A program made the position numbers and the translations under genes. Under the pieces are notes generated by a model that worked only from the letters and a program-made list of their open reading frames with translations, had not been told where the DNA came from and did not search any database. A stretch of DNA of 64,000 nucleotides from Margaritifera margaritifera (lineage: Eukaryota > Mollusca > Bivalvia > Unionida > Margaritiferidae). Shown piece after piece: positions 32,003-43,072 of the stretch. How positions within the stretch are numbered: the stretch's first letter is position 1; every line of letters starts with the position of its first letter. The stretch lies in contig JAQPZY010001142.1 in assembly GCA_029931535.1 (NCBI GenBank), positions 717,501 to 781,500 of the forward strand. The letters are read 5' to 3'.

Positions 32003-34756
32003 TCACACTTCTTCTGTGTCGAATTCATCATTCTCGGTGGAAGTCTCTGGTAACAATGATCTTTCTTTGGTTTCTTTTACTGGAGAACGGTACCCGTAAA
32101 AAAACGTCTTGTGATCAGGAAGTCGCACTCGTTTCTCATAGACGATCTGATAAACTTTTTCCAAGGGTCAACTGACAATTTATTGATCTGTCAAACGTAC
32201 AATCTTGTGAGGATCAACCGTTTTGACACGAAGGTCTTGATCTTGGTCTGACTTTAAGGCTTCTTTTAACATGTCAGAATTTACTAATTGACTCGAACGA
32301 TAGTTGAGGGTAAGTCATTTTACTTCATATTCGGTATGAAGTTGCCCTTGCTTGTCTCGGTACTGGTAACCGTAATTTTTAGGTCCACCAATAGTAAAAC
32401 TCGAAATGGTCTCTTTCTGGATGTTCTTCGGTCCACGCTCCTAAATGTTCGTCTTCAATGTGTGGGCGAAAACATCCAGGGCGATCGATGTACATGCATC
32501 TATCGGTGCCAAAGTAAAGGACACGGTCTCCTAAAGGTTCAAATACCAAATACAATTTTAAACGGGCATGCTGTCACATGACTTCTTCGTAATTCACCAA
32601 GATCAAATAATCACGTATGATTTCCACTTCTTCAATGAGTTTTCCTTTTTCGTCGATGAGTTGAACGTATTGACTTCGATCTACCAATTATTCGGTATTT
32701 GGCTATATCGGACCTTGAGTCAGTTTTCCCCACAAACAATTCAGCACGATTTTAGCAAAGGCTCGTTCTTAGTCATCGCGGTGACAAGGCTGGTGCTGAT
32801 TAGACGTTTCAGCACAGGTACGACATAAAGGAAGCATCCGTTTTCCGTGACAATGATGTGGTAAGACAAGATGGTACATGTTCGTCGGTGTAAAAACTTT
32901 ACATTTGATGAAACCATCGTCATGGCGAATGTGTCCGACGCCGATGTATTCCGTCAACATTTTTCGACATATCTTCTTGAAATTCAAAAGGGTTTGAAGA
33001 GTGGGTTTGGTACCAAGCGTAGAAAACTTCTCGTCGGAGTCGTAGTAATGAAGTTCAGGAAAATGCGGGAGTATGATTTGCTCCATATTGAAAAAGTGTG
33101 GGGAAAAGCCTTTAGCAATTTCTGTCATTCCAAACGTTTGCGGCATTCTACTCAAAGGCGTAGCCAAATAACTCATGGAATCTTTAAACTGTACTTTTCC
33201 CACATGCATGTAAATAATTTTGGATCCATTCATAGTGACTTGTGGAAATTCGTTTCCTTGTTCTGAATAATATTTCAAAACAAATTGTCCGTCGTATCCC
33301 AAGAAATTGTGAGCAACGCGTATTGACGATAGTTCTCGTAACAATGTACCTCCTCTTCGCTCCAGCAAAATCAGAAAGAGTATGAGAGCCAAGAGATATC
33401 TTTTTCACGTCCCACTTGAATCACACTAAAATTCCGACACTGACAAAGTAAAGGTTCCTGAATACAGTTGTTGCAAGCGCGATGAGCCACAAAAATTAGG
33501 AACATGGGTTCCAGTCCCTTGAGAACATTCAAAGTGAAAAAAGATAAAATCCACTGTTGGAGTTGTTTCATGCGATGTCGCTTGTAACACGCTGGATTGA
33601 CAAATGTTCGTCTGCAGGTAGAGTTTTGATTCCTTTCTTGTCTTTCGAGAATACAAGGTCTGGACGTTAAACAACCACAACATCTCTCTCCACAATAAAT
33701 ATGTTGCTCCCGATTGTTGAATCTTTGCTCACGTTTCGCACAATAGTATCCATATCCGAGAAATGATGTGATACTAGTGATGACATATGTGAATGTATTT
33801 TCCATCTGGAAAATTAGGTCCTCAAAACACGAAATTGCCACGAACGACTTGAGGGTACACATTCAACGTATAACGAAGAACCAGCACATCCTGATTTTAT
33901 TTTTTGCATTTCAGAAACTCCACATTGGGTAAATTTCGAAATTCCTTGCTGCTTCTCTCCGTTGTTTGGCTTTGTCCGATCGACAATGCTTTTCCATAAT
34001 CGTTTCCACTCTGCTGTGTCGTTTTTCTCTGTATGACACGGGCTAAACACATCTGATCTTGATCGTTGTTAATCTGGACGATCCTTCTCTTGGTACTGAG
34101 AAGCTGATCTACCAATAAATCTTTGCGTCGTCCGCTGCACTTTGGAGGTGAAACGTGTTATATGAAGGGTCGCTTTTCCATCGGTCATGTCAAACTCATC
34201 ATTCGATTGTTGGACGTGTTGAATTTTGACCAAAAGTTTGAAAGAAGTTAATTCCGTCGGTGTACTAAACTCGATCCAAACAGGAGATTTCAAACTGTCG
34301 CGAGTGATGGATAATCGCAAACGATCTTCATCTTTAGCTTGACACTGTCGTTTCAATTCCTTTAACATAGATTTCAACAATTCTGTGATGAAGACAGCGG
34401 CTTTTTCTACCGGGACTTGAGACTTGAACTCTTACAATGTGTCCTTGTAAGTGCAGGCAGTCGTACTTGAGACTTGAACTCTTACAATGTGTCCTTGTAA
34501 GTGTAGGCAGTCGTTCTAAATCGTCTGAAAGTCACTTTGTGGGTTCAGGGGCTACTGCACGACTTTCTTTCTTAGCCGATCTTGACTCTGTCAGTCTCGA
34601 GGAGGAGGTAGATGGTGTTGGATAAGGATCGATCATGTCCTCTTCAAAATCAATAGGGTGAACTTCTGCCAGAACTTCTCTCAGCGTAGGAGGCGACACA
34701 GAACGTCGTCGTCGTTTTGCTTCTGGTTTCTCCTTGGAAAGGTGTAATCGTTTCAT
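32003..34756 (-). pseudogene. Protein-primed DNA polymerase B (Polinton POLB)
   Basis: The replicative polymerase, type B2. It starts MKRLHLSKEKPEAKRRRRSV at 34756 with an NLS-like basic patch. Later pieces: DEDRLRLSITRDSLKSPVWI (34380 region), a Cys cluster (YYCAKREQRF...CGERCCGC, about 33670-33760), and exonuclease motif I region FFHFECSQGTGTHVPNF, where the catalytic Asp position reads His (33534-33536). Exonuclease motif II is NFLGYDGQF (about 33290). Polymerase motif B is KIVLNCLWGKL (32721-32753). Motif C reads YFGTDR (32499-32516), with the first Asp lost. The stretch expected to hold motif A is missing, apparently by an internal deletion near 32970. The C-terminal GGPKNYGYQY block follows, with a stop at 32003-32005. 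At least eight stops and frameshifts. Confidence 0.92.
34415..34514. repeat. 50-bp tandem duplication inside polymerase gene
   Basis: Two copies of a 50-bp unit starting ACTTGAGACTTGAACTCTTA (34415 and 34465), differing at one or two bases. Since 50 is not a multiple of three, it shifts the polymerase frame and is one of its breaks. Confidence 0.92.
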
Positions 34757-34792
34757 GATGATTATTGATTCAAGTTTGATTTTACTAGGCTA

Positions 34793-34846
34793 CCTCTCTC
34801 TCTATCTCTCTCTCTCTCTCTCATTTTCTCTCTCTCTCTCTCTCAT

Positions 34847-34922
<76 letters not shown>
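34793..34922. repeat. (CT)n microsatellite
   Basis: About 130 bp of CT interrupted by two ATTTT(C/T) words. It occupies the divergent intergenic region between the polymerase (minus) and the zinc-knuckle gene (plus). Confidence 0.95.
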
Positions 34923-34925
<3 letters not shown>

Positions 34926-34977
34926 ATATACTGTGCACCCCTCTACCTAAGAGAAAAGACCATATCAATCTGTGAAG

Positions 34978-35403
34978 ATGGAAAAGTCACAACAGATCAC
35001 ACTTCTCATCAGACATTTACAGAGAGTCATTTGAAAATACACGTCCAACAACAAGACTTTTGACTACTCCTCTCGAGATAAATGTGACGATATATGTTAC
35101 GTCTGTCAAGAGAAAGGACATTGGGCCCCAGAATGTCCACAACGTCAAGAAAATGAACCTCCAATAACGGAGAAAAGAGAGGCAAAAGTAAAGATTCCTG
35201 TTATCAATGTCAAGAGAGGGCACATTGGTCTTCAGAGTGTCCCAAGAAAACGAAAAAAGAGAACAAGGAGAAATGTTCCGAAGAAACAGAAAAAGAACCC
35301 ATTCCAGTAAAGAAATTCAAAAAGGCGATACAAGCAGTAGAGACTGAAGAAAAAGCAGAAAAGCCCATGCCAGTGAATCAATTCAAGAAAGAAAGACAGT
35401 AGA
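34978..35403 (+). pseudogene. Two-zinc-knuckle (CCHC) protein carried by Polinton
   Basis: A plus-strand gene divergent from the polymerase. ATG at 34978 starts MEKSQQITLLIRHLQRVI, then an in-frame TGA at 35032-35034, and the same frame continues to a first zinc knuckle CYVCQEKGHWAPEC (about 35090-35135; C-x2-C-x4-H-x4-C). After a frameshift near 35180 comes a second knuckle, CYQCQERAHWSSEC (about 35201-35245), then a Lys/Glu-rich tail with the repeated element (I/M)PV(K/N)(K/Q)FKK, ending at TAG 35401-35403. CCHC knuckles bind single-stranded nucleic acid, as in retroviral Gag and CNBP proteins. I see no Gag or other retrotransposon domain around it. Confidence 0.75.
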
Positions 35404-35689
35404 AAAGAAGAAAAAATGGACTTTTGTGGTGTGTTTTTAAATTTCATTGTGATTCTTATTCAAGATAATATACCAAAAACGTAAGTGTATATATGTATTG
35501 GTTTATTTTATTAATATTGGTAAGATATTCATACAAACAATCATGCACATACACACACATTTTTGCGATGGCATTTGGTTTTTGTTTGATTTGGCAATCA
35601 TTTGAGTAGTGTCTCTTTTCTAATAGATTTGGGGGCCCTACAGAGGATCTTGAGTTTTGAATAGTTAAAAACACTTATGGACTTGACAG
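35404..35689. other. Intergenic, nothing recognised
   Basis: About 280 bp AT-rich sequence between the zinc-knuckle gene and the 3' end of the convergent coiled-coil gene. Confidence 0.4.
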
Positions 35690-35692
35690 AAT

Positions 35693-36282
35693 CAGCTGTA
35701 ACTGCCTTAAACCTATACATATGCAGGGCCTACTCCTCCTGCTGTGGTGGTAGTAGTGAATGCTGCCACTGCGGGCGTCTCAGTGGTGACTGTCAATATA
35801 ATCGTGGAAGATTTAGAAATCTTGCATTCTTAATGTCTCTTTCTATTAGGTTTCGCCAAAGAAGTTTCATACATTTCTCTCAGGTGTTTTAACTTGACCA
35901 AAATGTCATGTAACAAACAGACACTTTTGTTTTCACTAGCTTCCTTCTACTCACTGTTCAAAGTTTTCATAGCCTTTTGTTGCTTTCTCTGTTACTCTTC
36001 TTGTTTTTCTTCTTTCTGACGTTGTAAAAAAAGTATCTAACACTTCCTTTCTGTTTCTTTTTTAAAAAATCATCATGCTGGCAATGAAGTAGCAGGAGGA
36101 GATGGTGGTACCAGCAAAAAATATTGCGAAGAAGATAAGAAACCGCAGAAAGTCAGATCCAAATTCAAGTCATTCTCCTCTGGAATAATACTCGTTACAG
36201 CAGCAGTAGTCATGGTATTACTCTGAATATAAGAAGTATCCACTGCAGGCGCACCCCAACACAACGTCTTTATTTCAGCCAT
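35693..36282 (-). pseudogene. Coiled-coil/Thr-rich protein near right end
   Basis: It starts MAEIKTLCWGAPAVDTSYIQ at 36282, chosen over an upstream ATG at 36309 because a TATA-like box at 36337-36346 would put the transcript start close to 36310. A middle part, in other frames, is Gln/Lys/Glu-rich (QRQKEEKQEE then QRKQQKAMKTLNSE), a probable coiled coil, then VKLKHLREMYETSLAKPNRK. The C-terminal part is Thr/Ala-rich (AAFTTTTTAGGVGPAYV), ending at about 35693. At least four breaks. Family not recognised. Confidence 0.45.
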
Positions 36283-36523
36283 GTGTATTGTACTTGAACT
36301 GTTCAGCACTGGTAAATCTTAAGAACGCTGATGCGTAAATATATACCGAAAGTGACGTCAAGCGTCCGCTGTATTCTCATTGGAAGAAAGAAAACACGCC
36401 CTAAATGAATTATGTCACAAGCGTTCTATTTGGCGGAACATCCTAATCAGTTTCGATCCGCCCGTAGACTATATAAAGAGGTGCGTTTGCCCATTGTGTC
36501 ATCTGTTCTCAAGACAAGTCAAG
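36283..36523. promoter_or_regulatory. Bidirectional promoter with two TATA boxes and CRE
   Basis: A 240-bp interval between two divergent starts. Plus strand: CTATATAAAG at 36469-36478, about 50 bp before the ATG at 36524, with a TCATCTG initiator-like site near 36499. Minus strand: TATATATTTA at 36337-36346, about 55 bp before the ATG at 36282. Between them is a perfect palindromic TGACGTCA (36353-36360). This is a compact, virus-like arrangement at the inner edge of the right terminal repeat. Confidence 0.6.
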
Positions 36524-36756
36524 ATGTGGACGAACGTAGAATCATTGATTATTATTTCCAGTATGCTCTTCAATACTGACTATCTTATGTATGTGAAGGC
36601 GACGTAGGCTATCACGAAGATTACAGATATGGCTATTTGGAAGCGAAAAGTGAATGTATAAAGGAAAGGATGTCTGAAGAGAGTCTTGGTGTATGGGTTA
36701 ACAACCCCAACGAACCTTTTCGGTGCCACCAAGTTCTCTTAGAAAAGACATGCTAA
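36524..36756 (+). pseudogene. Small right-end gene
   Basis: Downstream of the TATA box. ATG at 36524 opens one frame (MWTNVESLIIISSM). The neighbouring frame carries DERRIIDYYFQYALQY, a stop, then a 50-codon open stretch, GDVGYHEDYRYGYLEAKSEC and VWVNNPNEPFRCHQ, to a TAA at 36754-36756. The second frame looks more protein-like, so a one-base shift close to the start is likely. Aromatic and acidic; family not recognised. It abuts the right terminal repeat. Confidence 0.4.
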
Positions 36757-36779
36757 TCAATCATTAACAATCTGTGTGT

Positions 36780-37322
36780 GTTTTATGTTTGCGTATGCCT
36801 TTGTCTATGTCTTTCATTGTGTGTGTATAGTGTGTGTATATATTCCTATCCGTTTCATTGGTTAGTAGTGTGGGTGCTGGTCAGTAGATGACTGGATATT
36901 GATCAGTCTATATGTGTGTTGGTCAGTAGGCATGGGTGCTTGTTAGTAAGAGTGTGTGTTAAACCTATGCACATTTTAACATTTCCTATTGTCGGAATAC
37001 AGCCCCATTTTTGTACCTAACACAAAAGCATTTATAGCGACAAGGGGAAATGTCATGTTAATCTTAATATTGCTCTTTCTTTTGTTGCCATTAGTTTCAT
37101 AAAGTTAAACCTATGGACTAATATTAAATTCCCCTTGTCGCATTACAGTCCCATAATGTTAAACCTATGGCCGCTTTTAACATTACATTTCACCTTGTCG
37201 CCATACAGTCCCATAATGTTAAACCTGTAGACGTTTTAAACATAACATTTCCCATCGTCGCCATACAGTCCCAGGCCTAATGTTAATTTCGAATTGTCGC
37301 CCAAGTATGCCCCTTAAATACT
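36780..37322 (-). repeat. Right terminal inverted repeat
   Basis: About 540 bp, ending ...CCCTTAAATACT at 37322. Its reverse complement matches 18745 onwards, including the sub-repeats TATGGCGAC(A/G)A(G/T)GG and GGTTTAACATTATGGGACTG, the CTACTGACCAGCACCCACAC block and ATGAAAGACATAGACAAAG. It lacks the 800-bp insertion present on the left. Confidence 0.88.
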
Positions 37323-37328
37323 CTTGCA
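37323..37328. repeat. Right 6-bp target-site duplication
   Basis: CTTGCA, matching the left CTGGCA at five of six positions. Confidence 0.85.
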
Positions 37329-37960
37329 ATAAAAAGGTGTTATTATTTTCTTTATCTGAACATTACATCTATCCAGTAGGAACACGTTCGGGACTTCTCG
37401 CCAATGATCGGAAAATATATTAGAAATACTACAGTATCCGCCATTGCATTTACATACCTTGTTTACCAAATGACGTCATGAGCACCTCACACACCATCAC
37501 AGCGTTCAATATGGGCGACTCGACTGAGATGACTCGTGTTTCTTTTTCAAAAACGAACTCACTAGATAACTCTCTATTACTGATCCTGTGTAAATAACTC
37601 CATAAAAGTAGTATAATGCTTTTGACATGGTTCTATTTTGTCTTGCAAACTTTAGTGTGTTTATGAGTTCTCCGCCATTTTATGCTTATTTTCCCCTTTT
37701 TGCGCTGTATCACTCCATCGAAGAATTTCTGAGATAGAATTATAAAAAAGCCACGAGATGTTCCGATTGACATCGATCGTAATATGCACTTGATTATACC
37801 TCAGTACCACAGATTGATTATACCTCAGTACCCCAGATCATCTTCAAACAACTTCAAACGGATGAATATAGTTGTTTACCAAATAGTCTGTGAACATATT
37901 AAATCCTTTAATACATAACTTGTTGTAAAGTAGCAGTTACTTATTAATATATGTCATTTA

Positions 37961-38004
<44 letters not shown>

Positions 38005-39656
38005 TTCATTATTAACAATGGGTATTCTAAAATGCATAGTGCATGCTGACAAAAAGGGTGCAATTGGGGTATTCCGTTGTGCTGAAACAAAGCCTATCTT
38101 CTCCTTCATTCATCACCCAAACAAATGCTGTTCGTTAATCGCTTAAATCTGTATATACGTAGATGGCGGAAAGTACAACAATATAGGATTAATTTAAAAC
38201 CATCCAAAAGTTGCCCGTGTAACCCTTAATAGCTACATATTTTTACACAAAAGATATCGACAAAACTGTGAAAAAGGACTTCCGAGATTTTCCCTGAAGT
38301 GTAGTTAAGTATCAGCTTTAAAATAAATAACGAACTTTTTTTTTTCAATGACACGTATATTATAATATACAGTATTTTCTCATATCACATAACCTCATCA
38401 TCAAAACCGTGAAACTACATGAAAAGTCCTGCTTTTATAGGTTGGATCAATTATCTCGGCCTCGCATAATCAAGCGAGACTTTCTTGTCAAAAGATGCTC
38501 TTTCGGTTGACATTTTCGTAGGTAGGCGTTCTTTTCTTACAGTTAAGGAGCTTTGTTTTTGTATTGCATTAATTATATTTGGTATTCGCATAGGTCTGGC
38601 GCAAAGACTCTTTGATGTGCGACTGCCAAAACTTCATGTCATGTTCCTTTTTCAGCTGTCTAGAAAAATCAAAAGACATACTTTTTAGTAGCAAGTGGTG
38701 TGTTTGGGTGAAAACCTTTCATGTTAGATTTATAATCCCTATACGACATTAAAATGGAATCAAGGCTCATCAGAAAATGTTCTTTGCGACCAAAACCGAT
38801 AGAACAGACGCCAATGTGATTTCACGAGACTTGGCAAGGCGTGAAAATGACAAGATAACCCGTCTGTGCGGCTCGTCTCTGATCCCTTATCGTCTGCATA
38901 ATTTTATCTCGGCGAAGGTTCGATCTCTAGATTTGTTGCCCATCAAAACGGGTCGGCAGTCAAAGGTTGCAGTATCCAGGACATATTCGAGACCACTTGA
39001 AAACGAGGGCATTGTTGATTTACATAAATACTTGTAACATCTAATTGAACATGTTATCGAAAATATATTTCACTTACATAGACAAAATGGCTTTTGAAAC
39101 TGTCAATTAATGCCAGAACTTAAAGTAGACCTTTTAGTGTATTTAATTTTGTAATTTATCCAAACACTTGAGATAACGTTTGTTTGTCCGACGGTGTGCA
39201 ATGCCTGCACTTGATCCATTGTTCGTATTTCTGATAATACTGACATAAACTAGATCGAAATCAATGAAGTAGGAGACGGACTTTTAGGGCAATATTTTAT
39301 TAGAAGAGTAACAATAAATATTTTTAAAGTGAATTTAAACGTATATTCTCAGCTCAAACTGGCTTTCCCGGGATGACTCTATCCGTGGACCTTACAATTA
39401 ATTCCTGGGGGATATGAATATTGTATTTTATTTCCAAATATCAATGCTCGTCAGTCCCAAAGCAATGTGTCTGCAAGAAATTTAAAAGAGATTAAAATAT
39501 ATGTTACCCAAAAATAGAAAATAATGTCCAGTTATTTATTCAATTTTAACCCCATGAAAACACGAAAATTACAAAGACTGTCTTTAAGAAGATATTGAAT
39601 ATTTTACGATCAAGAACATTTAGTACTCTCCACCTATTCGTGTTGAATTTATGAAA
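37329..39656. other. Right flank of the Polinton
   Basis: AT-rich DNA with (AT)n at 37962-38003. One open frame (38777-39037, plus) has no recognisable domain, and I do not call it a gene. Confidence 0.45.
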
Positions 39657-39877
39657 TACCGTCTATACTTGCGCATAATTCAGATCCAAATGCAAACAAC
39701 ATAGACCCTGATCTGCCGTCGCATAATGCGCCGGCAGATCAGGGTCTATGTTGTTTGTTCTACTGATTAGTCCTTACAAACTGCATAGACCCAGATCTGC
39801 CGGCGCATTATGCGACGGCAGATCTGGGTCTATGCATATTGCATTTGGTATCTCGTTATACGCGGGTATATACGGTT
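39657..39877 (+). mobile_element. Hairpin MITE, copy 2
   Basis: About 221 bp. Terminal repeats TACCGTCTATACTTGCGC and GCGGGTATATACGGTT (the final TA has decayed to TT). Hairpin 1 arms: CATAGACCCTGATCTGCCG / CGGCAGATCAGGGTCTATG. Hairpin 2 arms: CATAGACCCAGATCTGCCG / CGGCAGATCTGGGTCTATG. Each hairpin pairs perfectly in its outer arm although the two differ from each other, so the arms have co-varied. Confidence 0.85.
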
Positions 39878-40014
39878 ATGCGATTACAAGATTTTACCTG
39901 AATAAAACATTTTCTTAAATTATTCGAACAATGCTTTTGAAATAAAAACGAACATCAATTTCGATCATTGTCTGTGTTACTGATCAAAAATACATCATAT
40001 ATTTCCCCCTCTTC

Positions 40015-40157
40015 TACTCCCACTATCGGCTCGGCTGGGATGGGCTACCGTAGTATGTCCGTGGGTAAGGCACTTTATTCTGTTTGCTTCAGCAGACTAT
40101 AACCTGCAAAGTGTTGGTGTGCCGTTAAATGTTAAAAACAAAACACACCAAAAAAAG
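40015..40157 (+). mobile_element. SINE-like element (V-SINE-type tail)
   Basis: The stretch GTCCGTGGGTAAGGCACTTT at about 40057 resembles the conserved core of V-type SINEs of aquatic animals. A following TGCTTCAGCAGACTATAACC block and a TGTGCCGTTAAATGTTAAAA tail with A-rich end support a SINE. The region before it (CGGCTCGGCTGGGATGG) could be a degenerate tRNA-derived A box. No flanking duplication was found. Confidence 0.45.
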
Positions 40158-40614
40158 GTATTTGAAGGTCCATGAACGTGCAAAGCATACTTTTGTTCAT
40201 ATAAAGAAAAATTATTTTAACTGATGTCAAGCAAAACAGCTTTTATTTTTATTGTGTTTGAATCAATCCTGATTCATGTTGAGTATTTATTGTTCCAAAA
40301 CTCATGTAAATGAATTAATTAGCAGATACTCAGGCAAGAAACTTAAAAATTGCTTTATTGTGTGACATTGACTGCAGTTGTTACCCTATGTCAATTCCTT
40401 TTACTTTGGAAGAAATTCATTTGATGCGCATGACTCTAATTTCTCTTCACTGTCAGCTAATACACGTTAAGAAAATCAATCATTTACGTGACATCGTAGC
40501 AATCTAATATCAAGGCAATACTTTAATGAAAGCCTCTGCAATGTTATAAAATGCGTTAACTTCATTACTTACATCAGTCTACTAGACTCGTATGCATGGA
40601 AATTTTCAAGTTTT

Positions 40615-40618
<4 letters not shown>

Positions 40619-40684
<66 letters not shown>
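40619..40684. repeat. (AT)n microsatellite
   Basis: About 66 bp of pure AT. Confidence 0.97.
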
Positions 40685-40688
<4 letters not shown>

Positions 40689-41805
40689 TTTTATAGTATC
40701 CTTCTGGTGCTATCGATGTCTGATGAAATATCGGAAGTGAATTTGTGGAAGCAAAATTTTTCCTATTTTAATATTATTTTCCGATACGGTTTTCACTCAG
40801 AAAGTGAATATGCTTGAAGCCAAAGATATAAATTTTAAATTACGAGCATGATCGATACAAAAATATTACCCATAAGTCGTATTAATGTACATATAGGTTT
40901 TTGGCAATAAAATCGTTCCTGTACTTACATGTGGAGCATTTCCGTTTATTTTTTACCATAAAGTTAGGTCAAATGAACCAATACGTTTCTTGAAGAAATA
41001 TATACACAATTTCATATATTTGCCTATATCTTTTTTTGCGTTTTTTCATTAAATATTGATAACTTTCGCTCATGACGCTGATGTAAATACTCCTTGTCTC
41101 TTTATGTTAATAGTTCTTGACAGAAAGAAACACCCCTTTAGTTTTTGGCGCCCATGTATTTCTCTCATGAGGGAACGGAAAGAAAAGGTCTCCCCAGGTT
41201 AAAGACAGAGCATGTGGCTAATTTTAGTCCATGTAGTACGTAATTACCAGTGTCATTTGTATTTGAAAGTGGATTTGAACTAAATGACCCGGTTCTTCTT
41301 ATTTTCAGTGAACTCTGTTAACCTTAAAAAGGCTCAATTTTACGATTATCTCTCAACGCGGGAATGCAAGCTATTGCAATTTACTGTGCCATCCGTGACA
41401 TACATGCGTGGTTATTACCATACCAAGTGTACTTGCTGAATAATTGTATAACATTCCCAACATAAAAAATATGCATACAATTAAACGCAAGATATAAGTT
41501 TCTTTTTATGCAAAGCTTTCTTGGAAGCAACACTTTTAAACCTACGAAAACCCCACGAAATATCAGAGTCGCCCAATCACGCCTCCAACTATGCAAACAA
41601 GTATCAAAAACTAAAACAAAGAATTTTTTGTTTAAAATAGGCATTTATTTAGTTGCAAGTATTGGTACACATGCAAACTAACAAAATGAACATTTGACAC
41701 ATGCCAATTTATCAGTTTGATATGACTAAGTAATTAACATATGTATGTCAGAAAAGAGCCTTTTTTAAATTACTTTTATCATTTTTAAATCAGCATCATT
41801 TATAT

Positions 41806-41810
<5 letters not shown>

Positions 41811-41872
<62 letters not shown>
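41811..41872. repeat. (AT)n microsatellite
   Basis: About 62 bp of pure AT. Confidence 0.97.
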
Positions 41873-41875
<3 letters not shown>

Positions 41876-43011
41876 GGGAGTGAATAGATACTTCACATCT
41901 GTTAGAATGTATGAGATGGTGTGCACGACATACATGTATATAATTCAATATATGAATTACGTTGTGAGTGCTGTGTCTTATAGCGCTGGGAAAATGTCTC
42001 AAATATATAGTTTAATTGTACCTGTGGGAAGTTGAGGGGGTGGGGGACATATTTTAATTTTGACTGGTTCACATAAAAAAGGATGTTATACGGACAGTGA
42101 AGATCAAAACTGTAAGGTTTATTTCAATGGATGGATTTCGTTGCATAAATATGTGCTGCCATTGATGTAACTTCAAAAACGTGGACTAAAAAAGACCCGT
42201 TTTCTTAAAGACTGTCAGCTGCAATCAAAATACCCGTATTGTAGTAGTTGATTTCAATTCTACACCCTAAATATATCTCCTAAAAAAAGGTCTATTGATA
42301 AACGTACTATGTGTAGATTTGTATTCGTGATTACAAATTAAAATATCAAACAAAATGGGCCTTAACAGTAGCCACAAGTATCCAAGCAAAAGGTCATGTA
42401 TGTTCATTTGAAACACTGTGGCAAAACTTATGAACTCAACATAGAATTAACGGATAAAACTCAAAATAATAGACAGAACTGTAGACACTGGATGAACAGA
42501 ATACGGTTGTATTGTCTTGTTGTAGTTATAACTCTAAAACTTAACAAAAACTCAGAATAAATAAATAAGTTTTTAAAAATTTCAATAATTTCCTTCAAGG
42601 TTCATAAATAGATTTTCTAAAAACCGAACTTTACTTTTTCTGGTATCTTGTTAGTATGTTTCAGCTGTATTTACATATCTAAATTTAAATACCCATACAT
42701 AAAACCGCAGTTATTATATATTATTATTCAGAGATGTAAAGACACTTAAGTGCACAAAAAGAGAGTGATGACAGGACATTTTAAAGAAAAACATTTTGTC
42801 ACGTAAAAGCTTCTTAACCTTGGGTCTATAAGACCACCTCAGGCGCCAACATCATATATCCAAGATTTGTATGTTGTTTATATATGCAAATAATTTCTTT
42901 TTCTGCAAATAATTAAATATTTTCCTTTCAGTGATGGAGTGTTTTACAGTAAGAAAATTCCGTTGTTTAAGTAAATTTCTACAGCCATATTTCAAGACTT
43001 ACATATTAAAG

Positions 43012-43013
<2 letters not shown>
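41873..43013. other. AT-rich DNA, nothing recognised
   Basis: No gene or named repeat seen. Confidence 0.45.

Positions 43014-43070
<57 letters not shown>
43014..43070. repeat. (AT)n microsatellite
   Basis: About 57 bp of pure AT. Confidence 0.97.

Positions 43071-43072
<2 letters not shown>

Larger units (their letters stand above)
18745..37322 (-). mobile_element. Full-length decayed Polinton (Maverick)
   Basis: An 18,578-bp element bounded by long inverted repeats and a 6-bp target duplication. It encodes the diagnostic Polinton set: protein-primed polymerase B, chromodomain integrase, packaging ATPase, adenovirus-like protease, and a double-jelly-roll capsid protein with accessory virion-type proteins. 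The length fits the usual 15-20 kb. Almost every gene has stops or frameshifts, so it cannot move or form particles now. Extra passengers are a BIR-domain gene and a CCHC zinc-knuckle gene, and a MULE is nested inside. The strand given is that of most genes. Confidence 0.95.

Noticed and set aside
32871..33266. Plus-strand 131-codon frame
   Set aside because: Lies antisense to the polymerase, whose motifs are clear on the minus strand.
34734..35063. Leu/Ser-rich protein
   Set aside because: Translation of the (CT)n tract.
34978..35403. Zinc knuckles as proof of a nested LTR retrotransposon
   Set aside because: No reverse transcriptase, protease, LTR or primer-binding site is seen nearby; it fits better as an element gene.
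38777..39037. 86-codon frame as a host gene
   Set aside because: No domain, splice sites or neighbouring exons; length is not unusual for chance in this composition.
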